Shown here: one piece after another, positions 54,600 to 64,000 of the stretch
How positions within the stretch are numbered: the first letter of the stretch is position 1
Layout of the letters: each line of letters begins with the position of its first letter
Assembly (NCBI RefSeq): GCF_022539505.1
Contig: NC_061510.1
Span: 36,667,047-36,731,046, forward strand
Direction: 5' to 3'
Length of the DNA stretch: 64,000 nucleotides
Source: Lolium rigidum
Lineage: Eukaryota > Streptophyta > Magnoliopsida > Poales > Poaceae
Made by a program: the position numbers and the translations under genes
Notes under the pieces: generated by a model
Database searches by the model: none
Told to the model about the DNA's origin: nothing
What the model saw: only the letters and a program-made list of their open reading frames with translations

Positions 54600-55295
54600 A
54601 ACCTGTGGATCAAAGAAAACTGATGCATCATTTTGGCCCCGGAGTGGGTTTGTAATATATAACTTAAGTATTTGTGAGTAGCTAGGGACGGAACAATTAT
54701 GCATGTGGGCAGAAAAACTCATCCTGCGATCCGTTTAATATATTTGCATGTTTCGCCTGTTTGATTGAAAAAAGCAAGTGCTGGTTTATGAATGTCCCGG
54801 CTTGTTCACTTGACCTTCCACGAGCCGGAAAACCTTTAGCCGGAAACGCTCGCCTGCAGCGACGAAGCCCAATGGCGTCCGTCCATAACCGCGGAAACAA
54901 GCCCCCAGCCTAGGTGCCGGAAGTCGCTACCAGGAATCCATGAATTCGCAACGGAAGATTTTCCACCAGAAAACTTAAGCTTACGTCTGAAAGGATGATT
55001 TTGAAAATCACAACTTTCATACACGCCTAGGCGGAAAGATCCAGCTCTGCGGTTTTAGTCGGAAAACATACACGATCGAAAATGAAAAATTAAAGGAGGT
55101 AAAAGACTCTAAGAGTGAACCAAAAGCTTTATTTCATTGATCATGTATCATATATATTACAAAGTATGTAATGCGTAAAGCGCTAAGTGTGGAAAGGACG
55201 TAGCTGTGCTATATTCCAGGGACGATCTGTTTCATCATATATGTCACCTGGATCCTCTCGTTTTCATTTCCGGTGCCAGTTGGCAGGTCTGTCTT
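54600..55295. other. Convergent non-coding spacer between antisense gene and integrase
   Basis: No gene supported. It should hold the 3' end of the antisense transcript; several AT-rich stretches near 54640-54760 could serve. Confidence 0.55.
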
Positions 55296-56554
55296 TTAAT
55301 TCCCGGAAATCAACAAGGTAGTAAGATCCGTTGTGTATAGCACTTTGCTGATGACAAAAGGTCCTTCCCATGGAGATTGCAACTTGTGATCTTTCACCTG
55401 GCGAAGGAGGAAGACTAAGTCTCCGACCATGAACGAGCGATTCCGAACTCGACGGCTATGATAGCGTCGGAGCTTCTGCTGATAAATGGTGGAGCGTTGG
55501 TCAGCTAAATTCCGAGCTTCTTCGATCAGGTCCACAGATAGTTGTCGAGCCTCGTCAGCAGTTTCTTCGTTGTAGGCGGAAACTCGCGGTGAATCATGGA
55601 TGATGTCAGTGGGGAGCACAGCTTCGGATCCGTATACCAGGAAGACCGGAGTAAATCCGGTTGACCTGTTAGGGGTAGTTCGCAAACTCCACAGAACAGA
55701 GTCTAGTTCATCAGCCCAAGCTCCGGCTGCGTGTTGCAGCGGTTCTTCAAGGCGTGGTTTGATTCCAGCTAATATAAGACCATTGGCTCGTTCGACCTGA
55801 CCATTGGATTGTGGATGGGCCACAGATGCAAGGTCAAGCCGGATCCCAACTTCATCGCAGTAATCCTTGAGTTCTCCTTGCGCAAAGTTTGTGCTATTAT
55901 CTGTGATTATGCTGTGTGGGATGCTGAATCTCGTTACGAGGCTACAAACAAATTTTAGTGCCGTAGCACCGTCGGCTTTTCTCACTGGTTTTGCCTCGAT
56001 CCACTTACTGAACTTGTCAATAGCGACCAGGAGGTATTCATGACCACCAGGAGATGATTTCTTTAACTTACCAACCATATCGAGCCCCCAGACCGCGAAC
56101 GGCCAGGTGATAGGTATGGTCCTCAGCTCTTGGGCTGGAGCGTTTGGTTGAGTAGCGTAGTACTGACAACCTCGGCAAGTTTTCACCAGCTTCTCAGCGT
56201 CTTCTTTAGCTGTTAGCCAGTAAAATCCTAACCGAAAAGCTTTTGCAACGAGGGACCTGGGGCGGCATGATGCCCGCAATCCCCTGCGTGGATCTCTCGG
56301 AGGATTTCAATGCCATCTTGACTAGAGACGCATTTGAGAAATACCCCGTTTGCACTTCGTTTGTAGAGCTGTCCATCAACAATTGTGTAGGATCTTGCTC
56401 GTCTGATGATCTGTCGTGCGTGGACCTCGTCCTCCGGCAACTTTCGATCAATGATGTAATCCAGGAAAGGCTGAGTCCAGGCCGGAATGACTGCCATCAC
56501 TTCATTAGCCGGAGAAACTGCCAGATCAGGATTTTCCGGGTTTGCGCCCTTCAC
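55296..56554 (-). pseudogene. Tat-type integrase, frameshifted
   Basis: The N-terminal part (56554 to about 56230) contains VDGQLYKRSANG and LREIHAGDCGHHAAP. A frame change near 56230-56280 leads to FRLGFYWLTAKEDAEKLVK and CRGCQYYATQ, so the HHCC finger spans the break. The core shows WGLDMVGKL, ITDNSTNF (the usual DNGT/DNGS-like block) and HPQSNGQVERANG. The C-terminal part ends SPWEGPFVISKVL. No chromodomain. Integrase inserts the cDNA; this copy is frameshifted. Confidence 0.9.
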
Positions 56555-57459
56555 TGAGGGTACCCGTAGATGCTCAAGGAAAATGCCAGGCGGAATTGGC
56601 TTCCGCCGGATCCGAGCTTAGACAAGCATATCCGCTGCCGTGTTATCGTCTCTCCCGACGTACTTGACTTCGTATCCGAGGAAGCACTTGGCGAGCTCGT
56701 CAACTTCGTCTCCGTAAGCCACCATGACGGAGTTTCGGCGTTCCGGGTTCCGGCTACTTGTTGTGCCACCGGGTCGGAATCTCCGCAGCATATGATGTGA
56801 TTGATCCCAATTTGTTTAGCGATGCGCAGACCGTGTAGTAGAGCCTCGTATTCCGCCATTTTGTTTGTAGCTTCGAAGTGAATCGCAGCAACGCATCGCA
56901 GTTCTTCTCCGGTGGGTGACTTCAGGGTAACTCCGGCCCCTGAGCCTTGATGTTGCTTGGATCCGTCAAAGTGCATGACCCAAGCTTCAGGTTCCGGCAC
57001 AGGTGTGCCGTCCGGCGCTTCAGTCCAATCTGCGATAAAATCCTCTAGAACTTGAGACTTGATTGCAGTTCTGCCTTCGTAGTTGATGTCAAAGGCAGAT
57101 AACTCAATGCCCCATTTTGCTACACGCCCTGTTGCGTCGGAGTTGTTGATGATAGTTGCCAGGGGAGCCTTGCTCACCACGATCATTGGGTGCTCCTGGA
57201 AGTAGTGTCTCAGCTTCCGGCTACCTAGGAATACTCCGTAGGCTAGCTTCTGAAAGTGAGGGTATCTCTGCTTGGATTCCGTCAAGACTTCGCTAATGTA
57301 ATAGACTGGCCTTTGGACTCCATGCTCATGTCCTTCTTCCTGTCGCACCACCACAATTACAAGACTGATGACTTTGTTGGTGGCTGCCATATAGAGGAGC
57401 ATAGGCTCTGACTCAGCTGGAGCTGCCAATATGGGTGGAGAGGAGAGTATGTTCTTCAA
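56551..57459 (-). pseudogene. Tat-type RNase H plus second (archaeal-type) RNase H
   Basis: The first RNase H has PMLLYMAATNKVISLVIVVV, where the catalytic Asp-containing SATD-like block is altered, then KQRYPHFQKLAYGV and FQEHPMIVVS. A second RNase H fold follows: WVMHFDGSKQHQGSGAGVTL, NKMAEYEALLHGLRIA and CGDSDPVAQQV, with its D-E-D residues in place. The last part changes frame into TRNAETPSWWL. Two consecutive RNase H domains are diagnostic of Tat elements. Confidence 0.88.
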
Positions 57460-58385
57460 TCCCTAAAGTGCTTCGTCTGATGCTTCGTCCTAGACAAATT
57501 TGTCCGTTTTCTTCAGCAGCTTGTATAGAGGTAGGGCCTTCTCGCCAAGACGGCTAACAATTCTATTGATTGCTGCAACGCAACCAGTTAATCGTTACAC
57601 ATCTTTGAGACAAGTTGGCCGCTTGATGTTCAGGATGGCCTTGATTTTTTCCGGGTTAACTTCAATGCCCCTGTGAGAAACAATGAAGCCAAGGAGTTTT
57701 CCGGCTGGTACGCCAAAGACGCACTTCAGCGGATTTAACATCATCTTGTACCGTCGGAGATTATCAAAGGTTTCCTTCAGGTCGCTGATCAAGTCGGATC
57801 CCTTTCGGGTCATGACCGCGATGTCGTCGACGTATGCGTGCACGTTCCGGCCAATTTGGTCCTTCAAGCATCGCTGCATCGTACGTTGGTATGTGGCACC
57901 TGCGTTTTTCAAGCCAAAAGGCATGGTAACATAGCAGTATGTGCCAAAAGGTGTGATGAAAGAGGTCGCCTTTTGGTCAGACTCCTTCATACGGATCTGA
58001 TGATACCCGGAATATGCGTCAAGAAAACACAGAAGTTCCGCCCTACCGTCGAATCAATGACTTGGTCAATGCGCGGCAAGGGGAACGGATCCTTCGGACA
58101 ATGCTTATTCAAGCCGGAGTAATCGATGCACATTCTTAGTATTTCAGAATTCTTTTTGGGTACAAGGACGGGGTTTGCGACCCACTCAGTATGGATAACT
58201 TCTACTACAAAACCTGCCTCTAGTAACTTTGCTAATTCCATTCCTATGGCGCGGCGCTTCTTATCTCCAAAGCGTCGCATAGCTTGCTTCACCGGTTTTG
58301 CACCCGGATTTATGTTGAGGTAGTGCTCGGCGAGTTCCCTTGGTACTCCGGACATGTAAGAAGGTTGCCATGCGAAGATATCCAT
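57460..58385 (-). pseudogene. Tat-type reverse transcriptase, frameshifted
   Basis: The text starts with FAWQPSYMSGVPRELAEHYL and PVLVPKKNSEILRMCIDYS (about 58385-58000). A frame change near 57990 leads to FITPFGTYCYVTMPFGLKNA and the catalytic YVDDIAVMTRK (about 57820). LGFIVSHRGIEVNPEKIKAI follows (to 57595). A stop and frame change (57590-57470) separate it from RNase H. The YVDD motif is intact. Confidence 0.9.
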
Positions 58386-58418
58386 GTTAGCTCGGAGGAA
58401 CTCGACGAGCGCGCTTTC

Positions 58419-59150
58419 CTATTTGGGGTCCATGTTGGCTCCGACTGAAACCTGCTTGGAGTCGTCGCCTTCAACGAGGTCATGCTTCTTGGTTTCTATC
58501 GCGGCCTTGAACGAGGTCTTCTGTTCGGAGATCTGCTTCTTGGTGGTCTGCATCTCAGTCGGATCCACCGCTGCTCTGTAGCCTTGCAGCTCCTCTCCAG
58601 ATATGACGGATTCTGCAAAGGCGGCTTCGCCTTCCTCGCAGTCCCTAGCTTTCTTGTAGTCTCCGGATACGGTGATCATACCGTTAGGACCCGGAATCTT
58701 GAGCTTGTTGTAGATGTAGCATGCCCTGGCGTGAAACTTGTGGTAGGAGGGCCTGCCGAAGATCACATGGTAGGAGCTTTTGAAGGGCACCACTTCAAAC
58801 GTGGTCATCTCTTCGCGGTAATTGTTGACATCGCCGAAGGCCACGGGAAGTTTGATACTACCCAGGGAGTTTGCCTTTTTACCCGGAACCACACCGTGAA
58901 ATTCAGTGGTGCTGTTCTTTAGCTGGTCCTTGGTTAGGTTCATCCTCTCCAGAGTCTCCAGGTACATGATGTTCAAGCTAGCTCCGCCATCCATAAGGCA
59001 CTTGGAGAAGTCATACCCGTCAATACGGGGACTCACAACCAGAGCGTAGCATTCTTTTGGGATGACAGCCGGATGATCCGACCTGTCAAAGGTGCAGGCT
59101 TTCTCCGACCACTTGACATACTGCGGCACAGCCGGAACTTTGGCGTTCAA
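58419..59150 (-). pseudogene. Tat-type aspartic protease region
   Basis: 243 open codons: SPRIDGYDFSKCLMDGGASL carries the active-site aspartate, with DGGAS replacing DTGS as is common in Tat elements. FEVVPFKSSYHVIFGRPSYH and FHARACYIYNKLKIPGPNG are standard protease-RT linker text. A Glu/Lys-rich tail precedes RT. Confidence 0.85.
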
Positions 59151-61680
59151 GAGCCGGAGCGCTGATTTTTGACCGTTGGGGTTCTGAGGAAGGTGTGGAA
59201 GGCTCCGACACTCTTTTTGCCGAAGGGGTTGGACTTGTTAGCTGCGGTACCCTCCTTGGGTTCCGGCGAAGCTTCATCCTCGTCCATTGCCTCGGAACTG
59301 TCCTCTTCTTTGTCCTTGTTCTTGCCCTTGCCTCCTTTGTCGCGTGGGCGGTGCTTCCGGGCTCGCTTGTATCCTGCCTCCGGGTCATTCTTCAGATCGT
59401 TGACCCACTTGCAGTTGCGATTGGTGTGAGTGGATTTGCCCGTAGCCGGATCCAGATGAGCCAGGCACGGCATTTTCCTGTATTCTTCGTACGTTTGGGG
59501 GGCGCGGGATCCGGTTGCGGTGACCTCGTCAGCACGCTGCTGGCCCCTGCCTGCTCCACCTCCACGTCCGCGGCCTCTTCCTCCTCCCGAACCTCCGCGT
59601 TGGAACGTCATGGCTACCATGTCGGATCCTCCGCCTTCTCGGTCTTCGGGGGTTCTTCCGCTTGTTGCTCGTTGCCGACGCCATTGTCACGGTTTTTCTT
59701 TTGTTGGTGCAGGGGTATGGCTGTAGCTGCAAGATCTCCGCCTGCGTCATCATCGGCGGTAGTGTGATCGCTGGCGATGTTTATCATCTCATCAAGGGTG
59801 AGCTTGTTCGCATTCACCAGGCAGGTAAGCTTGTGACGCAGCAGCCCTCCACGCTGCAAGCCACCAATGAAAGCGTGCATTGCTGTGCGGTTATCTACGT
59901 TCTCGCACTCGTTTCTGGTTGCCAGCCATCGGGTGAGGAAGCTTCTGGATGTTTCACCCTTCTTCTGGATGCAGGCTTGAAGGTCGCTAGTGGTGGCCGG
60001 TCTCTTGTAGGTGCCCCGAAAGTGGTTCTCGAAAGCCTTCTTCAGGTCAAACCAGCAAAAGATGGTGTTTTCCTCGAGGTCGCTGAGCCAAACACGAGCT
60101 GGACCAATAAGGTACAACTGGAGCATGCGGCAGGCTATATTCGGGGTTCCTCCGGCGAAGGTTACTGCATTGTAGTAATCCTCAATCCAGGTATCCGGCC
60201 TCTCGCTGCCATCATAATGCTTCAGGTTTTCGGGTAGCTTAAGGTTCAAGCTTCTTGGCTTTGGTTCCTCTCGGATCATCCGGCCAAAGCACTTTGGACC
60301 GATGTATGTAGTCGGATCTGTACTCGTTGAGGCGTTCCCGAGCGTCACGGGGACCGCCGCCGGGTGATTTTGAGCGGGAACGGGATCTCCGGCCTCCGCC
60401 TCCGCCTCCACCTCCGCCTCCACTGGGTGGTGGCGAGGGAGATCTGCGAGGGGGCCTGTAAGATGTTCTTCCGCCTTCGGATTCCTGGCGCTGCTCCCGC
60501 AGCTGGCTCCGGCTTCGGTGGCTCCCTTCCTCTTGGTGATGGTCGCCTTCGTCGTTCCGGCTCCTGCGAGGCTCCGGCGCGCGCTCTTCGTTCCGACTCC
60601 TTCTGGTTTCAGGCTTGCGTCCTTGGCTTCTGCGAGGTTCTGGCTCGCGGTCTTGGTTGCGACGAGGCTCAGGCTCACGGTCTTGGTTCCGGCTCCTGCG
60701 TGGCTCCGGCGTACGCTCCCTGCTCCTGTTCCTAGGCGGTGGCATGTTGTCGCGGATGTTGATTCCACCTGGCCCATGGGGCCTGGTGTTTCCGGCAGGA
60801 CTGCGACGTCGAGGGGGTAGCGGAGGACGCGAAGCCTGGGGTGGTGGTGATGGAACACGATACTTGTCTCTGCCAGTATACATCGGGTCCTTTCCCTTTG
60901 CCGGGTTTTTCGGGGTTGAATCCGAGGGCACCGGGATTGGGTTCGGATGCTCCCTGACTTTTCTCCTGTGCTCCATGGATCCGGTGCGCAACTCGCCATC
61001 ACGGTGTTGGCTTGCTATGGCGTCCTTCTGCGCGGTGGATATGCAATGATCCGGATTGGATTCCAACCTGCGCGAAGTATCTGCCTTGCTCTGTTGCTGC
61101 ATTGCTGAAGCAACGAGCTTCCGGATGTAGTTGATGTCAATCTCTTCGTCCTTCTTTTTTAGGAGCTCCGCAACCTTCTTCATGTTATCCTTCGGAGTTG
61201 TGAGCGGCTGTTGCTCTGTGGGAGTTGCGAAGGTGATCCTGCGGGGAGGGATGGCTTCTCGCCTGATTCTATCTTCCTCCTCCTGAACAAATTTCATCTT
61301 GGCCTCCCAATGCTTTTCGAGTTGCCTGACCTTTGCAAGAGATTCATCGACTTCGCGATCCTTCTTCTAAAAGTGGACCACAAAGTTCACAGCTTCTGTT
61401 CTCTCTTCCAGCATTGCGGCTGCGGTTCTGGCGAACTTCGAGCCGTTGCCGGCATCTCCCGCCTTTGGCTTCTAAGGCCTCCGGATCTGCAGCTTCCTCG
61501 GGAGTTATTGGTTTGTTGAGGATCGCCGAGTGTGCGATTGCATCCATGCCTGCCTGCTCGACCATCTCTTCTGGTGACAAGACATCCTTACGTGGTCGTT
61601 CCCGATCTAAGGGAGATCCAACGTTGGATGGTCCTGGGTCGGAGGTGGAGTCTTCGTCTTCCGTTTCCTGCTGATCCAGC
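59151..61680 (-). pseudogene. Tat-type gag core and C-terminus, several frames
   Basis: The minus strand from about 61580 carries an EEMVEQAGMDAIAHSAI-type helix, then in other frames (61297-60239) an Arg/Ser/Pro-rich segment with tandem REPEPRRNQD-like units (about 60560-60720). The gag core follows in the frame to 59614: LPENLKHYDGSERPDTWIED, GPARVWLSDLEENTIFCWF and GETSRSFLTRWLATRNE. A Gly/Arg-rich stretch and a CLAHLDPATGKSTHTNRNC-type Cys/His box (59620-59147) end the protein. The frames overlap but need shifts to join. Confidence 0.85.
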
Positions 61681-61684
61681 GGTG

Positions 61685-62449
61685 CTAGGTTGCTAGAACC
61701 TGCATTGGCTGGGCGGATTCTGCGTCAGCTTGCTCACCGCCTCCGAGTTCCTCGAGCTTGCGGTTGAATTCTTCCGTATTCATGGACGAGGCACCGTCAG
61801 CTTCTTCCCCGATCTTGAGCTCCTTCGTCAAGCGATTGTATTCTTCTGTGCCTATTGAGGAGGCATCGTCGGAATTTGGGCTCAAGTTGCCAAGGATTGA
61901 TTCCTCAGGGTTTCCGGCATCCCCTTGTCCCGGGGCGTCGCTGTCTCCGACAGCCTCTTGCTGATCCGGAGCAGCGTCGTTTCCGGGTGCCTCAACCTGC
62001 AAGGGATCGGCTTCGTCCTCATGGAGGGCGTCTCCTGCGGTATGGGCCAAGAAGTGCACGAAGTGACACCTTTGCTTCTCTAACACCTGGGAGACCCAGG
62101 CGGATCTGCATTGGTCTTCCACCGTTTTCTCCTGCTCAGGGGCGGATTGGGTGGGTGTTGATTTTTTCAGATCTAAGGCGGAATCTTCCTTAGGAAGCTC
62201 CTGCGACTCAGATCGGATCTTCGCGACAGCGTCTAGCTCAGCGGCGGTCGCGTCAGCGTTACTTACCAGAGCATTTCCGTCGGAATCGACGGTTTCGCCG
62301 ATGAAGATGTGGATGCCGCCGATTGGGACGATGGAGAGCTTGACAGGGTTTGACCTAGCCGGAATCCAGAATTCGTCCGGAGGGACGATCGGAAAGTTCC
62401 CGGCGTAAAGTACACGCCCCATAGCGATCGAGTCGTCGTAGTTTCCCAT
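61685..62449 (-). pseudogene. Tat-type gag N-terminus
   Basis: The first ATG after the PBS is at 62449 (MGNYDDSIAMGRVLYAG), giving 254 codons to a stop at 61685. The N-terminal third contains FPIVPPDEFWIPARSNPVKL; the rest is acidic, rich in Asp/Glu/Ala. The frame probably continued into the next piece before a frameshift near 61690. Confidence 0.75.
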
Positions 62450-62486
62450 GGCGGAGCCCTCCCGGTTCCGACCTCCAGACGCCTCA

Positions 62487-62505
62487 GGCCCCACGGTGGG
62501 CGCCA
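62487..62505 (-). promoter_or_regulatory. Primer binding site of the Tat-type element
   Basis: The minus strand reads TGGCGCCCACCGTGGGGCC two bases after the LTR. Confidence 0.85.
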
Positions 62506-62507
62506 AC

Positions 62508-63047
62508 TATCGTTGCTTAGTAGACGGTACCTCGGAGGAGGGATCCTCACGAGGGGGAAAAGAAGTAGGGGCCATAGGGCGGAGTGTCCTCGGGACGGTA
62601 GTACGCGAGTTACCCAGCTTCGGAACACCTGCACGATGACAGGGCCTACTGCTGCTTGTCTGGAATTATCTGGGCGCTTTCGTGTTGTTACAATGGTTGT
62701 GGTTGTCCCTCTAGGGCTCCCGGGATCCGGCTTATATAAACGCACGGATCTAGGGTTTACATGGAGAGTCCTAGCCGGATTACAGATTGCCTAAACTACG
62801 GTACAATATCTTGCCGTGCACGTCAAGGATCCGCCTTCCATATACGTCGTACTGGATCCGGGTTCCTAATGGGCCTCCGCGGATCTGGGTTCCTCCGAAG
62901 GTCGGTACGGATCCGGCTTACTGATCCTGGGCTGGACTTCATCCTCATGATCAACAGCAACTGGGCCGCCCGATGGGCCACATGCCACCATCACCGTCTA
63001 TGGGCCACCCGGGCTTGCCGGATCTTGGCAGTGTCGATGGTACACCC
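62508..63047 (-). mobile_element. Tat-type element, 5' LTR (interrupted)
   Basis: Starts TATCGTTGC (expected TGTCG, so the terminal G is A). It runs to CACCC at 63047, where an Angela LTR begins. The missing end (about 19 bp, as 50506-50524) should follow that element with a CACCC duplication. Confidence 0.9.
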
Positions 63048-64000
63048 TGTTGGAGATATGCCCAAGAGGCAATAATAAAATGGTTATTATAATATATCTT
63101 TGTGTTTATGATAATGTTTGCATACCATGCTATAATTGTATTAACCGAAACATTGATACATGTGTGTTATGTAAACAACAAGGAGTCCCTAGTAAGCCTC
63201 TTGTATAACTAGCTTGTTGATTAATGGATGATCATGGTTTCGTGATCATGAACATTGGATGTTATTAATAACAAGGTTATGTCATTAGGTGAATGATATA
63301 ATGGACACACACCCAAATGAGCGTAGCATAAGATCAAGTCATTAAGTTCAATTTGCTATAAGCTTTCGATACATAGTTGCCTTAGTCCTTCGACCATGAG
63401 ATCATGTAAATCACTTACACCGGAAGGGTACTTTGATTACATCAAACGTCATTGCGTAAATGGGTGACAATAAAGGTGGGATTAAGTATTTGGAAAGTGT
63501 GAGTTGAGGCATATGGATCAATAGTGGGATTTGTCCATCCCGATGACGGATAGATATACTCCGGGCCCTCTCGGTGGGATGTCATCTGATTAGCTTGCAA
63601 GCATATGAATGGTTCATAAGAGATCACATACCACGGTATGAGTAAAGAGTACTTGTCGGTAACGAGGTTGAACAAGGTATGGAGATACCGATGATCGAAC
63701 CTCGGACAAGTAAAATATCGCGTGACAAAGGGAATCGGCATCGTATGTAAATGGTTCAATCGATCACTAAGTCATCATTGAATATGTGGGAGCCATTATG
63801 GATCTCCAGATCCCGCTATTGGTTATTGCTCGGAGAGGAGTCTCGACCATGTCTGCATAGTTCGCGAACCGTAGGGTGACGCGCTTAAGGTTCGATGTCG
63901 CATAAATAGATTCGGAATATGAGTTGGAGTCCGAAGTTTTTGTTCGGAGTCTCGGATGGGATCCGGGACATCACGAGGAGGTCCGGAATGGTCCGGAGAA
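63048..64000 (+). mobile_element. Angela-type LTR, runs off the window
   Basis: Starts TGTTGGAGATATGCCC in plus orientation and matches the first ~950 bp of 5321-7102. By sequence it is closer to the solo LTR subtype (AATAAAATGGTTATTATAATAT). Confidence 0.9.

Larger units (their letters stand above)
49966..63047 (-). mobile_element. Tat/Retand-type Ty3 retrotransposon with an antisense gene
   Basis: 3' LTR 49966-50524 and 5' LTR 62508-63047 (its last ~19 bp displaced by an Angela insertion). Minus-strand order is PBS, gag, protease, RT, RNase H, a second archaeal-type RNase H, integrase, then about 4.7 kb before the 3' LTR that holds a multi-exon gene on the opposite strand. Dual RNase H plus an antisense ORF is the Tat-lineage signature. 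About 13.1 kb in all. Gag-pol has several frameshifts. It interrupts an Angela-type LTR at 49965. Confidence 0.93.

Noticed and set aside
1..64000. CRISPR arrays, tRNA or rRNA genes, bacterial operons
   Set aside because: No spaced short repeats, cloverleaf or rRNA text seen; all signals are plant nuclear.

Overview
This 64 kb window reads as nuclear DNA of a large, repeat-rich grass genome, most likely a Pooideae cereal or forage grass. The reasons are Angela/BARE-type Copia LTRs starting TGTTGGAGATATGCCC, Athila-type Ty3 elements with grass-type PBS and PPT signals, Stowaway and Tourist MITEs, and intron-containing genes. The species cannot be fixed by reading. No rRNA, tRNA, CRISPR array or prokaryotic feature was seen.

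Layout. (1) 1-27.2 kb is a four-deep transposon nest. A decayed Sirevirus-type Copia fragment (26167-27155) was hit by an Athila-type Ty3 element whose 3' LTR is at 24646-26166 and whose 5' LTR remnant is at 729-1713. That element was split by an Angela-type Copia (5321-20781, target duplication TATTT). The Angela was split in turn by a small non-autonomous LTR element (10650-17320, called family A here). A second family A LTR (1-728) sits in the Athila 5' LTR. (2) 27.2-34.4 kb holds a convergent pair of decayed, intron-bearing gene copies forming a 1.26 kb inverted repeat with a 53 bp spacer, an internally deleted hAT transposase gene, and a GC-rich terminal-inverted-repeat element carrying a small TATA-led ORF. 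(3) 34.4-47.5 kb is the only clear host-gene territory: an apparently intact ankyrin-repeat/PGG-domain membrane protein gene (ACD6-like class) on the minus strand. Its 7.7 kb first coding intron holds nested MITEs, a Mutator-like MITE and a chromodomain Ty3 (Reina-like) element with indistinguishable LTRs but a deleted RT core. A non-LTR retroposon with a perfect 16 bp target duplication lies upstream of the gene. (4) 47.5-64 kb is a second nest: an Angela-type LTR containing a solo LTR (duplication GAGAA), then a 13 kb Tat/Retand-type Ty3 element on the minus strand (49966-63047), whose 5' LTR is broken by another Angela LTR running off the window.

Most coding material is decayed gag-pol with frameshifts. 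The notable exceptions are the ankyrin/PGG gene, an open 168-codon coiled-coil ORF downstream of Athila pol, and a six-exon gene running antisense inside the Tat element. That antisense gene has its own TATA box, a leader intron and a coding path broken by a single in-frame stop. The elements supply the usual gag, protease, reverse transcriptase, RNase H and integrase functions. The non-autonomous members (family A, the Reina-like copy, the MITEs and the short retroposon) must have been moved by enzymes made elsewhere.
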